NCBI GenBank assembly: GCA_050084515.1
Contig: CM114275.1
Span: 24,118,001 to 24,182,000, forward strand
Direction of reading: 5' to 3'
Source: Blasia pusilla
Taxonomy: Eukaryota; Marchantiophyta; Marchantiopsida; Blasiales
DNA length: 64,000 nt
Positions 1 to 12,785 of the stretch are shown here, in pieces. The position numbers and the translations under genes are program-made. Below the pieces are notes generated by a model. It ran no database searches. It had not been told where the DNA came from and saw only the letters and a program-made list of their open reading frames with translations. Position 1 is the stretch's first letter. Each line of letters begins with the position of its first letter.

Positions 1-130
1 TTAATACTTGAGAGAGTGCAAGGCATATAGAACTTTGTGATCTTGGAATAGCTATCCACTGCGTTTGTGACAACATAATAGTTTACATTTCCACATTCAT
101 TAATTCAAAATGCACTGGTCAGAGAAATAC

Positions 131-3100
131 CTCAACTGACTCGTCAGGGGGCAGAACTTTTAAAGCTCGTTCAAAGAGGACACGCACATTCCGGTCATCA
201 TTCATTCGGCAAAGAAAGTCAGCATACCTGCGTAAAAAAACATAAGCCAACTGGATAATCCAACCTAGATATATTACTGCTGTTCAGAGGTAATGATGAC
301 CATATATCTTAAAAAATAAAAACGAAGAGATCAGAAGATATCAACTCACTCTAGGACATACGCCGGTTCGTGACTGTACTTTTTGAGGCCCAGCTCAAAA
401 ATGTTCCGGGCAACCTGCGATCGTCAAGACAATCTAATGAATCAGGCAGCTGTAACGACTGGTTAGGCATGTACCATAGGCAGTGCAAAATTTAAACCAT
501 TTTTTTATACCCTGTGCAAAGAAAAAGCTTTCCACAGGGTATAACCTGTCTAGTGCTCTGCTACACAACAAGAGACATGCAAATTTTTCCTATGCACTCT
601 TACAACCTTCGGATCCTTGTCTATACAGAGCTCCATGGTGGCAGAAGCCACGTATACATGATACGTGCACCCTGGTGACTTTCGTGCTTCCAAAAATATC
701 TTACGTGCTGCTTCAACACCTTCAGTTCTCCTCACAAACCGCATATACTGCAAAATTCCGAATGAGTAGCACATGAGATATATTTCAAGCACAATGTTTG
801 CACATGGCATTTTCCTCTGACACCCTGAGTTCATTTTTTTGAAAGATTAGGGACAATTGTTGCAACCTCCAGTAGTTCAGAACCAGTCCAAAAAAACACT
901 TGCACTTTCTCAAAAGAATTGAGTAGTTCGACATGCTCCCATAGCATACATAAAATCTATCTCTTTTTTACATACTGTAAACTAATTATCTGTGACAATT
1001 AGGGAGTCGCAAGAACACCGTTTTTACCAGATACATCATGTATTTAGACCCAAAAAAAACTTGTGCAAGCTATCCAATGATAAATACCTGACAAAGAAAT
1101 GTAATAGAAAGAAAGTTCTATCTATATTTGACTCTAGATGAAGCTTATCAAGATCACAATACTGACTTTCAAACACTGTTTGTTGTGGAATACAGTATTC
1201 AGCTAGATCTTCAGGATGTTGGAAATGCAAACGACCAAAAACAAGAGATGGATTTTAGAAATATCTTTGGAGTGGGACGAAGGAAAAATTACATTGGTTT
1301 CTATTACTCTTAGTAATAATCAGGGTTGTCGTTAAAGGCCTATTCCTAGGTGCTAGGAAACTTGTTTAGGTTTCCTAAGACCCCTTTAACATTGTCTTTG
1401 CGCAGATTAGATCACTCACGGTTCTATTACACTGAGACTCGTCCTTCAAGAATCAGAGGAACACTACATCCCATCATTTTCTTTCACTACTGTTTCCAGA
1501 TTTTGTACACCTGTGAATATTCTTTAGTGTTGCTGCTCAGTTGTGGTGGTACTTGAACTGCTATGGAGGACCAGGTTCATGTGGAGGAGCTCGAGTGCTG
1601 TTGAAGGTGGTGTGCTGCCTGGGAAGGCCACAGTGGAGGGTCTTTTCTCCCTGTAGGAAGGGAGCTGATCAGAGATGGATGAGATGAAGAAGTTCTTCTT
1701 CTCTTCTCTCTCTAACTGAATTTGAATCTTGGAACTAGTCTTCATCTATGTGCACATACTTATAATCTACATGGCCACTCATCGGGATCCAGAATCTGCT
1801 AGAACTATTGAGTAACCAGAGATCTCAGCTCTGGCTTGATTCAGAGTGCACAGAGTTATTTCTGGTTGAATTCTATTACAGGAGACATCCACTTTTAGTC
1901 TGCTGCTACACACCTGCATGTCCATGGTGGACAAAGCCCATGCTGATCCCTAACACCAAGAAATCTTAATCATGGGTGAAATTGTAAATAGGATGTTAAT
2001 GACCACAAACCCTCTTTTCACACCTGAAGTAGATCTAATACCTGAATGTATGCCAGCGCATTTGCGGTACTGTCATTTTGCAGCAGGGTCTCATAGACCT
2101 TCTTCGCTTCCTGGGCATCAATTCATACCAAATTTCAATTTGAACGGTTTCAACTTGAGCAGAAAAGTTGAGAACATCATGTATGCAAGTAAAGATGTTT
2201 ACAGACAGACGTTTTATCAGCGAAGTCTTGTGGAAAGACTACCAAATCATCTCCATATGAGAGCAAACCATCAAACTCTGATACTAACAACAGAATTGGA
2301 TCTGTATAAAGTGGTCCACAATCTTCTTGACTTTAGGAGTACGTTTTTTCTACTCTGTTGCAAGATTAGATATTACACTCCTTCAAGTATATTCATGAAA
2401 AGTTGAAAGGGGCAGCTTCTACAGCAACATTAAGAAAAAGAGTCTACTGGACAGGAGCGTCATGCATACCTCAATACTACCCCTGGCCTCCTCAAACTCT
2501 GCATATGCATAATGAAGCACTGAGGTATCTGCAGTGATAAAGAAAGAAGGAAGAATTGAGATATTGGAAGTGGCAGTAGAAAGCCAACTACTGCCACATG
2601 CGCAGTACTGAATCATCACAAGACATGGCAGTCACTGTGAAACATACTGGGTCACTGACTCCCGCATGACAGATGGGCACTCAGACCTATGTTTGGTCTG
2701 CATGCAGACCTCAACAAAGCGGAACGTATGACATAACAAACTAACTGGCACACTGCACGAATAAGTAATCAACCAAATGTAATGAAAAGGTATTAACTCA
2801 TCATCAATTGGAGTCATGGAGACCTGTTAAAGTGCACAACTGCCCCGCAGTGTCTTCTTACCTACACTTACAAAGCTACAATTATGAAAGAAACATTACA
2901 AATCGCAGGGGAGGAAAAGAGCAGATTAAACGATGTAACAAACCTGGTAAGGCTTTCAGGGCTCGCCCAAAGATTGCCACCGCTGAATCCATAGAACCAT
3001 TCTCGGCATGCCATGTGGCATAATCATACCAGATGTCTGGATAATGATACAAATACATGAGGCACTACACATGTGCACAATTTCACAAATCAGCAACTTT

Positions 3101-6100
3101 AGGGTGAAAACTCTCTCAGTGATCTCGGGTCCCCTTTAGCCAGTCAATCAGACCAGGGAATATCTTGCATTAAAATTAGTGAATGTGAAAAGTGCAAGAG
3201 GGACGAGAAAAAAAAAACATATGAGATCAAAAATGGTGACTACACACAACACAAAACCAGTTGCAAATTGCATAAATACAAACTAAAACATCCAACCCAA
3301 ATACATTCACATCTGAGGTGTATTTCTTCTGTAGCGAACACCAATATCATACATCCATGTGGAACATGTTTTATCAGCTTGCCTAAAAGTGGACAATCAA
3401 TTTACTAGCACAGGTGAGCAAGTCTGGTATGATTGATCAAAGAGTCCACCCAATTGAACCAACAATCTGTGATTTCCAGTGCGTTTCAAAAGCACTTGAA
3501 TTTAGGATTCCAGATAAGGGAGCAGCATACTCACTTGTTCATAAGTGAAAGCCACACGTTTCGCTAAAGCTCCTGGATCCAACCTCTGTGGATTTCCCCT
3601 GTCCAAATAGGAAACATAAGAATTCAGTAACAAACAAGTCTTGGGACACGTGTAAAGAAACTCAGAATACAGATCTTCTCAAGTGTCTTGTGCTGTCCAG
3701 TATCCAAAGTAACCCCAACATTTCAGGATTAATGTGGATCATAAGACTCTCCATATGTTCAGAAAGACAGTGTCTTTGAGGATGTGATCAATAACTAGGG
3801 CAGCAGTTTAAGTGATGGTGTGCACAGATATAAGCGAAAAGACATGCATTTGCGAACTTTACTCTACGCGAACAAACAGCAGCGTTGTGTCCATACAAAC
3901 AAGACACCTGTAGTCTCAGATATAATTCAGTCAGTTGGCTTGTACAGTGTCAAGGGCATCAAAGCAGAATATTGAGCATATGGTAACGGTATTTTGTTAC
4001 CATTACCATAGGCTCAAAGTCAAATGAGCATGTAACATGAAGAGCCTTCAATCTTCCTTAAAGTGAATGGTCATTTTTTGAGACACTCATGTCAGTACCC
4101 CACTTACTTCTCAAAATTCAGGACTTGTTTCCAGGCCAGGCACTGCTGCTCCTCCTTCAAAACATCCACCAAAATCACACAAAGATTTTCCTCCAAATGT
4201 TAGAAGATTCAATGGTAGTCATTATAAGCACATTCTATGCAGTCACTACTAATGGTCATCCCTAGCTTTTGGAATGACGATCATTTACCAGCAAGCAAAC
4301 AGAGCACTTATTTGGACTTAGCCAATAAAAATATCCTTGCTGATATCTATTTTATGGCAGAGGGAAGGTAGTGCTCGGTGATCTTTGTATTGAAGGATGA
4401 AACATATGCAGACAAACAATTTCACTACACTACTATGAATCAAAGTCAGGAATCCTAGCACCATGGGTTTAGAGCTAAGATTACTTTGAGTGAACCTGTT
4501 GGTGGCGTAGCTAGGATGCTGTGATCAATGCGCTCACTGTACTTTTTGCGTTCTCTGTAGACAGCCCTTGCACTAAAATGCTTTGGCTGATACTCTGCCA
4601 GCAAACCTTTTGCCTGCAACTCATAAAAGGAGTACTTGGTAAGCTCACAATTGTGAATCCAGAACACTGTTGGCACATATAAAGCAGAGCATCTAAGCAG
4701 GGTGACCACAGTGGCAAGACCAGGTTCCAAATCTCTCTCAAATACACACACACACACACATTCATTATCTTTCCAATCCTGATGAGACATTGCTTCAAAC
4801 AATCCAAAAACTCCTGTGTGACTTTTACTGCAATACTACTATTATCAGAAGACAGCAAACATTGGTGATCAAAATTTGAATATGAAAAAACCTCTCTAAA
4901 CCTCGCTCAGAGCCTGCACTTTCAAACACTCTTCAAATCAGCCAAACATGCACCAGAATTTCTGCGAGGATAGGAATCACACTCAGAGGTACAGAACTAC
5001 AAGTCATCAATGGAAATCTTTATCTCTAACTCAGAGACAGTATCCAATTGAAACAAAATCGTACCAATGTCCGGCTCACTGAATTCTCAAAACTCTCGTA
5101 GTCTTTCCACAGTTGCTCAACAAGGTGAATTGGAGCAAGCACAGCCCTCTGGTAAGCCTTCCGAACTGATGTCATCCTTTGGGATTCTTCTTGAGGGGTT
5201 AAAGCCTGGGTATTTAACATCATGACAAGAGAAGCAAAAATCAATTTCTTCTTGCCTAAGACTCAACTCCAAAATCCTAGAATGGGCCTCCATGGTATAT
5301 TAATTAATGACTAAGCATAAGTCTGAGATACATAACTCATCAACATCACAAGTATAAGCTCCTTCCATCCTGTTTCAGCATTTAATTACTGGAGGTATGA
5401 GCAGATTACAAGCGGACATAATGAACATATAAAGTGACAATTTTGACCAGCTCCTAGCCCTCAAAAATCATCCATGACAAGTAAAGAGAATAGATCATGC
5501 ATCTTTTCAAACAGATCTGGACAACAACAAAGAAGTTTGAAAAGGTTGATCATTACTGGGGCAGCTTTCAGGAATGAAATGTATTCCATCCATACTGGTC
5601 CAGCTGCAATATCCACCCCTGTGTTGGAAACACATTCATTAATAACAAACTCTCGGAGAAACTACTCAAACCGAGAAGAAGACAAACCTTGTGGCCCGAG
5701 ATGAGATCAAGAAGAAACACGCCTAAAAAAACTTCCACTATAAGTTGTGATTCATAAAAATGGTGCTTGTCCACCAAAAGAAGAAGTTATACACTAACCA
5801 AGATCGTTGAGCATGAACTCATAAGCCTTCTTCATTTCCTCCCGCCCCTCTGGACCCCTGTTATCATTCACCTTACGCATAAAACGAATATAACATCTCC
5901 TGCACCCTCCATTACCAGAACCAAGCCAGAGGAGTATTAGTTTCTGGATACAGCTGACCAACACTGTTTGCATCCAGAACACTACAAGAAAAACACCACT
6001 TTCAAAGAACCTTAGCTACTAGGAGAGAAGCCCTTAGTTGTTGAACTTGAAGAAGTACTCACTGACCAAAGGTCCACATTAAGGCAGTTCAGGAGACAAC

Positions 6101-7790
6101 GGCTGAATATTTGTTTGACTGCATCATCATTGTTGGCCGCCATCTGGGCTTCCACGTACATTTTCCAGTACCTTGCCTGTCGACCCATGAACATAGCTGA
6201 TTAATCTTTCCATGGACACAATATCCAGGCAAAAAAATTAATATCCCCCAAACTGCAGTCGTGAATTACTTTAACAATGCGTAAACTAGGCCCAGATATG
6301 AGGTGGGCTACAAATTGGCACGTCATAACCAGTCAGAAAAGGCCGTAGGTAAGAAGCAAGCAGGAAAACGCACCAAAGAAAATGTTAAGAAAATAGTTGG
6401 ATAGGAACCTACTGCAGTGGGAAATGTCGAAAGAAGCTGCTCAAAAAGTGGTGCTGTCTCGTTGATCGGCCCTGACTGAAAACCCCCACATTAAGACAAC
6501 CACAAACACATGGTCAGACCAGACTCAAGAAGGATGACCCGAGACAGCGGACAGAAATTTCCTTAGCATCAACAGAGGATCATGAGATCATCTGGTCCTG
6601 CTGGCGGCAAGGATGAGAGGGAAGCCAGAAATGAGACGAAATTGAACTACGAAATGTGCACAAAATTTCCAACGTCACAACAATGAAGCTAAGTGCAATC
6701 TTTTTGCTTTGAGTGCAATGTGCCATTGGATAGGGCCATGGGACTACGCCCTGAGCTTCTCGTGAAATCCTTCATCGAAACCCTCTCTGCTTCTAACAGG
6801 TGATTTTCCAAAACAATCCTCTCTCAGAATGTTTGTACGCGTTTCCCCCAGCACCGACATACCACACTCCACTTCCATCACCCAACAGTGTGACCCTTTA
6901 CTCAACATCCTAATCCTGAATCGGATTTCTTTCCCTTGCATTCCCTCTCGGAATATCGGTATGCGTTTCCCCAAGCACTCAACATCATCCTACACGGCCA
7001 TCCACCAACACTGTGAGCCTTTAATCAACGTCCAACCCCTAAACCTGCACCTGGCGCCTCTCTGAGAACCTCCTCGCCTGTCCTTACCCCCTCAGCAGCG
7101 AAGGCCGGGATTGTCGGCCATGGAGAGTGCCAGTCACGAACATTTTTAGTAGTTGAGCGCACCGTCACAAGATTCGAGGCGTTGGACGGTGCGCCCTATC
7201 GCATAGAATCGTGATGGTTCTTCGAATTGCACCACAACAATTTCTCTCTGCGACTGGCCGGATATTCAACGATTACGTGCTCTTGCAGGAACTCTACACA
7301 GTTTGTCCATATTTTCTACTAAACCTGGGAACAAAAATTCAGCCAATCTTAAACCCACACCTGAGCCTCATTGACGATAGCGGTCCAGGCGTCCACATCG
7401 TAGCGCTGCACATTGATCCGCTCCCGTGCCTGCCCATGCCCAACCCCACACACATTCCCACAGAACCCGCATCAGCAGAACTCCACCAAACCCACATTTG
7501 CGATCTTCTTGAAAGCCCCGGCATCCCCAAGCTGACACAAACGCAGCCACCCCCCAACCAGCTTCTTCGCACCCAAGCCTGGCACCAACCTGATCGTTGG
7601 GAGGGGCAGTGTCCTCGTCAGGGGGGTCGCTGTGGTGAGAGAGCTCATAGAAACATCCGATGTCACCAACGCTGCGTCTAGCAGTGAACACACCACGACA
7701 TGATGCGGTTGCAGCACCAGCAGCAGCAGCAGTCGACGCTCCACGAGCACAGGCGGACGACAGCAGCAATGTGCACCTCACGAGTCCCAC
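131..7790 (-). CDS. CSTF77: Cleavage stimulation factor 77-kDa subunit (CstF-77), 3' end off the window
   Basis: CstF-77 is the scaffold of the cleavage stimulation complex that recognises downstream elements during mRNA 3'-end formation in the nucleus; it is built of HAT (half-a-TPR) helical repeats. Coding exons on the minus strand, read 5' to 3': 7790?-7590, 7429-7361, 6475-6413, 6176-6067, 5899-5799, 5618-5557, 5205-5065, 4613-4485, 4154-4108, 3598-3535, 3064-2944, 2528-2470, 2110-2042, 747-607, 414-350, 227-131. All phases are compatible and give about 446 residues from exon 2 on. Recognisable blocks include YVEAQMAANNDDAVKQIFSR, VEQLWKDYESFENSV, ARAVYRERKKY, YHYPDIWYDYATWH, VEAARKIFLEARKSP and YADFLCRMNDDRN. 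Introns range from about 120 bp to 1.3 kb. The C-terminal exons lie beyond base 1. The exon 4/5 junction uses a gtcagt donor, because the neighbouring gtgagt would break frame. Exon 1 (67 residues, Ala-rich then PPDEDTAPPNDQ) is weakly supported. Confidence 0.93.
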
Positions 7791-7831
7791 CCATCCTCAC
7801 CGCATCATCCTTTCCTAAACCCTACTCCTCG

Positions 7832-7873
7832 CTCTCTCTCCTCTCTCTCTCTCTCTCTCACTCTCTCTCTCTC
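7832..7873 (-). promoter_or_regulatory. (AG)n tract just upstream of CSTF77
   Basis: An almost pure CT run on the plus strand, so AG on the CSTF77 sense strand, lies about 45-85 bp upstream of the probable start codon. GA repeats in plant promoters and leaders are known binding sites for BBR/BPC proteins. A core-promoter or leader role here is inference from position. Confidence 0.45.
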
Positions 7874-7959
7874 GTTCGCTTACACATGCACAGATTCAGC
7901 TGCAGGGACAGAATTCTTCGTAGCGTTTGTGGGTGCGGATGGGAAGCGGAGGAGGACAA

Positions 7960-7986
7960 GGGGTAGGGGTAGGGGTTGGGGTTGGG
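7960..7986 (+). other. G-rich run with G-quadruplex potential
   Basis: Five runs of three to four G separated by TA or TT lie on the plus strand, which is the template strand upstream of CSTF77. The unit (GGGGTA/GGGGTT) resembles but does not match the plant telomere repeat TTTAGGG. It lies about 90 bp beyond the AG tract. Confidence 0.5.
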
Positions 7987-8115
7987 AACGAACAGAGAGA
8001 GCTACATGTTCCCAATAAGGGGACACGTCGGCAACGGGAGATTGGTGGGATACTTATTAGGGCGTGTCATTGCTTAGCCCGTTTTTCTACGTTTGTTTCT
8101 AGTGGGAGGAAATAG

Positions 8116-9142
8116 TACGAGAGGTTCCTTATAAAAGTTTTTAAAAAATAAGGTTGATTAAGAGGCTCCACTCGAACTATTAAACAAAGATAGTTCCATA
8201 GAGGGCCTCTTATTTAAGCAAGTTTCTTAAATCCATCTATACTCATAGCATAGTATGGGTTTTTTTCTCTTGGGTGGCAAGAAAATGTTTTTTCATTATT
8301 GCATAGAATGGAACATGTTTTCACTTTGCCTTGTGCGCGAGTATTTGTATTTCCGTCCTTATTAGTCCATGGCAAACAAAAAAATAAATACTTTATTGAT
8401 GAGTGGATTATCCTTATCATGTATTGTAAAGTGAGGGCATCTAAAAAAGGTTTTCTTCAATAATTGAGAAAATTGCATAGAAGGACCTCTATAGAACTAT
8501 GGTTGTTTAGGGGACTTTCCAATAACATAGGATTGCTATGTAGGATTGAGTGGAGTGTGAGAGACATGCACACTCCTTCACGAGCCATAACCAAATGACA
8601 AGGAACCATATTGTGCTCATAGAGAGGACAGTAGTTCCTAAGGGGCCTCTTAAGCAATTTCTCCCATAGATTTTGGTTCATTCCCTCCTTTTCCCATTCT
8701 CAACCTCACCTTGACAACCCAAGAAGTGTAAGGAAATTCTTTATTGAATCATTTAGTGGCATATGCCCTTTAGTAGTACTGTAGAATAGATTAAGTATCC
8801 TTAAACATTTTTTTAGATGCATGGATCTAAAAAGGTTAACACCTATATGTGTCCATATATGTGTTAATATGAGGTAGACATAGAAGAGAACTATACATGA
8901 GGTATTCACCTATGTGGATGCAAGTGGGTTCTTTCCACAAAAATAGAGAATGCAATTGTGACTGAAAACATGCAAATCATATTCACTGTGCATCTATCAT
9001 ACGCCCAAGGTTGTAGCCCTACAAAATCCATCTCATGCGGTAACTTTCAAATCCATTACGCCTTCATACACCTAAAGGTATTCCCAATGGCATGCCACCA
9101 CCGTTGGCATTGTCGCATAGATCAAATATTCTATTGACAATC
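8116..9142. other. Intergenic, no gene seen
   Basis: AT-rich DNA between the CSTF77 promoter and the LTR-like repeat. Only short chance ORFs occur and I recognise no domain. Confidence 0.5.
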
Positions 9143-10149
9143 TGTCGTACGCCTACTCTTCTTAATCGTCAATCTCATATATTGTGGAAGCATACGTTGA
9201 GTAGATCACACCCACTATATTGATCTACATCCAAGCACACTCTCATTAGTCTTCGTTTGAGTCAAGTAGCCCTCCAACTCCTCGAGTTCTCAACTCGGGC
9301 CATTCATCGAGATCCACAAGTCCTAACTCCTCACTTCCCCACACGAGCAAGTCTTCCTACACTTTAGAGAACTTTTTGGATAGTCCAAACATCTAAAATG
9401 ACAATCGCACACCCAGTTCTCCCAATTGTCCAATAAACCTCGCAAGAGTCCCCAATCGAGACCCAAGAATTGAGACACGGACTGGAATCCAAGGGTAACC
9501 TCCGAAATTCACTCCCTTGGGCTTGGCTTGGTTTTTGCATTCCAACGCCAACCTCCCCATCCATTTCATACCCTTGATTTGCCTCGTGGCTTCCCAAAAT
9601 GGAGTTATGGTCCGAAGCACCCTTGGAGGCCCTCCCCTTTTACATAATTTTGGGGTTCTCCTAACTTCCCCTACCTTTGGAAAAGTACTCTTGGGCCACT
9701 CCTTTTGGCCCTCAACCCAATTGTCCTTTTGACAATTTTCAGACAGTTTCTCGGTCTTTCCTTATGCGTTCGTCAAGATCTTTGGTGTGTTGGAATTGGC
9801 TTTGCATAAGCTTTCAAATGCCATTTTATTTCTCCCAACTGCATATCTGGTCTAGTCATTTTAACCTAAAATATAATGAAACACCAATCGTTAATCAAGT
9901 TCCAATTGTGATTCTCATCCTCTTTGGCAACCTATTCTTCTAAACTCGACTCTTCTCAAGTTTTGGGCCATGTTTGGTTCAGGTTTCCTTGAGACACAAT
10001 CGTTAGCACATGAAACGCTCAATCTTGCTCGTGTCTCACATCTCATGTCTCCTTCAATAGACTTCTCCGATGCGCACCTATCCTAGTGCGAGCCAACTAG
10101 ATTTCTTATGTTTTGAATCGGCGCACGTTTGGTTATGAGGGTCGCAATA
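9143..10149 (-). repeat. ~1.0-kb LTR-like repeat, copy 1
   Basis: Read on the minus strand this segment is diverged but colinear with 27994-28995 over its whole length. Shared landmarks include the GCGACCCTCAT..ACCAAAC start, the central block around CTCAATT.CTTGGGTCTCG, and the GATTGACG...GAGTAGG end. Similarity stops at the same points in both copies, so the boundaries are real. The outer ends read TGTCG/..ATA here and TGTCGCG/CGCGACA in the other copy. Flanking pentamers CAATC and AAATC match at 4 of 5 positions, fitting a worn 5-bp target duplication and therefore a solo LTR. No internal coding region is attached. Confidence 0.65.
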
Positions 10150-12614
10150 AAATCCCAACATATCTCAAATTTGCACCATACTAATTCTTTTATCCCATGC
10201 AAGGTAATCTTTGTATGAGTCCCACAAATTTGTGTAATTTTTTCCCTGTGTTTACGTATCCCGATTTTAAATTCGATCATAAGTTTTGCTTTTGTATCCT
10301 TAAATTCAATTTGACTAAGACTTGGGAAGATTAAATCTAGATAAAACTGCAAAAAAAAACCTTACACCGTAACTCCTTTCCATAGGTTCTTAGAGCTTGG
10401 TCGCTTGAGAAACTATGTTCACAAAAAACTATGAATTCATTTCAAAATTGTACAAGTCTCAATTTTTTGCCATTCCCTTGAGGATGTCAAACTGAATCTT
10501 ATTAGAACTTGGAACTTGGTCCTAGCCCAAGATCCATTTCCACGATCCATGTTCATGAACAATTTTGGATTTATTTACAATTTAGCACTAGCTATGATGT
10601 AAGATAGAGCTAGGCGCATATATTTTGGAGGGCAGGTTTGTTTTGTCTAGTTTTACATGGTTGGTTTGAGTCCGATACAAGAAATTTATAAACAAACTCA
10701 CAATATTCGTGGGTGCAATTAGGTCCTTAGGGTATTCCTTCCATAGAACAATGAATGGATACCTTGAAATTAATCAAAAAATTAGGAATATTAATCTAGA
10801 ATACGAATATTTTATGATCCCAAAATTAATTTGTATGCTGACACCCAATTTCTTAAATGCAAAAATGATCGGAGGGACGGCTTCATTATATCCATGCATG
10901 GAAGAAGTCACCTCCCATAGAACAAAGTGTATTTGCAACCCTGTTTGGCTATAATTCCCATGCCTTAGGACCATCTCCCATTGGAGTTTTTTGGGGTTAC
11001 ATACGACCCCTAGAAACTCTTACCACATGGAACCGCCAACAAGTATTATATCATTGATAGGTTCCCATACTGCTGAAAACTATAAAATAGAGTCTTGATG
11101 TCCACCACTACAGTTGGTTCCTTCATATTTCTATCATGTATAACAAGTTTGGAAGGGTGAAATGAGTAAACAACCCCTCTCTTACACCCAACATTTGTGG
11201 GCACCAAAAATCATCGGATCCTATAGTAAATCAATGACTCTGACCATAAATTCACGCCTTTGAGCACTTTGAAATCATTGTAACACATAAGATCATGTTG
11301 ATTTGTCGTAACGGCTAGTGTTACTGCTTTATATTAGCCCACGGGAGCCGACCCTAAAGGAAATACTTATTTGGATTTTGAAATAATGCCTTTGGTTTTT
11401 GTTCAAACTCCATTTGTGGGGTCTAGCCCATACGTCAGCTCAAAGGGTGCCCATGAGAGGGAGTTCAAAAGATCAAGTCCCATGCAGACCAGGATCCCAA
11501 AAACCTCAACTAATCCCAACTGGGAATGGAATTGAATGGATCTTGGCCATGACATTTTTATAACCATATTGCATTTCAGCAACTCCATTCTTCTATGCAC
11601 TTCATAACCATTACTAACATTTTGTTACTCCAATTGTGACTCAATTACCATTTGAAAATGGCAAAGGCTATAAAAAAATCGCTTTCTCTCCTATTTTGGC
11701 CTCATTATCTTTGCTCTCTTGTTCTTCACCTCTCTCCATTCTTTTCGGAGGGTTTTCCCATATTCTTGTATGTTCTCCTTCTTTATCCCTCCAAATTGAT
11801 CTTAGAGGCTTGTCTCCACACTCCTATTTATTCTCCTATTTTTCATCTCACCAATACTTTTTTGTGAGGTTGACACTCCCACATGCTATATTTTTCAAGT
11901 TTCAAAGATTCATCGTAGAAGTTTTTTAAATGAGTGCATATGCTATCTTTCTTTCTATTTTTGTTATTTTTTAAAGAGGCTCAATAAACAAAAAAATATT
12001 TTTCTTCATTAGTGCATATTTATTTTGAGCGCAATAATCCTTTTGAGACATCTAAATGTATCTATTTCATTTTTTTGATAGTCGGACATTATATTTGTCT
12101 TGAAAGAGCTAGATTTTGGACGCTCTACTTTGACTCTAGTGTTCTCATATACTTCTATTTGATAAATAGAGAAATTTCTTTCTCTCATTCCATTTTACGC
12201 CATTGATAAATTCAACCAAGATTGATAGATTTTACAAGTTTTACCATTAACTACAATATCTTTAGTAGCAAAAATCTTACAGATTTTAGAGAATTAATCT
12301 TTCATGTAAATGTAACTACATTTGACGAAATTTAAAATCTATTAAATAGACATTTGACCAAAAATACTTCACAATCACCCTCAGTCCTACCTAATAGAGT
12401 GTTAAAACAAAATTGCTATCACTTTAAGCCTTATTGGTATAAGTGTTCAATCGATGGGGAATGGATAGCTCTTTGGCACCAAAATGTCAACCACAATATG
12501 TGTTGTCCGTAAAGTCATCAATGTACTAATGGAAATGGATCATGGGGAAGTGAGTTGGCCAAGAGGAGAGAGAATGGAGAGGATTAAAGCCCAAGTTCAA
12601 AGGTCACCATGGAA
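10150..12614. other. Intergenic, no gene seen
   Basis: AT-rich sequence with short unrelated ORFs on both strands. No coding domain, RNA gene or tandem array recognised. Confidence 0.5.
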
Positions 12615-12785
12615 TCTATACTATTAAAAGAGTATGGGGTTTCAGGCAAGGGCTTCCTCCGCATGACACATATGCATTCTAGGCCTCTTCCCGTGCTGAC
12701 ATGTGGCGAGTTTAACAGGAGCTAACACTTAAGTTAAGGGGGACGGGGCTAGTTTCACATATGCATCGCACAGACACCGACTAGT
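12615..12785 (+). mobile_element. Small non-autonomous Helitron-like element
   Basis: It begins TCTATACTATTAAAAGAG and ends GACTAGT, the TC...CTAG(T) ends known for plant Helitrons, and lies exactly between a host A (12614) and T (12786), the usual A^T target. It is similar throughout to 35991-36146 (shared ACATGTGGCG, TTAAG.GGGGAC.GGG, CATCGCAC). The subterminal hairpin seen in the second copy is degraded here. It has no coding capacity. Confidence 0.7.

Noticed and set aside
1972-2406. 144-residue plus-strand ORF
   Set aside because: It overlaps CSTF77 exon 13 (2042-2110) on the opposite strand and is not a separate gene.
4744-4760. (CA)n run as a regulatory element
   Set aside because: It is a short microsatellite inside a CSTF77 intron with no sign of function.
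5474-5704. 76-residue plus-strand ORF
   Set aside because: It is antisense to CSTF77 exon 6 (5557-5618).
7211-7681. 156-residue plus-strand Pro/His-rich ORF
   Set aside because: It is antisense to CSTF77 exons 1 and 2, whose minus-strand translation joins in frame with later exons.
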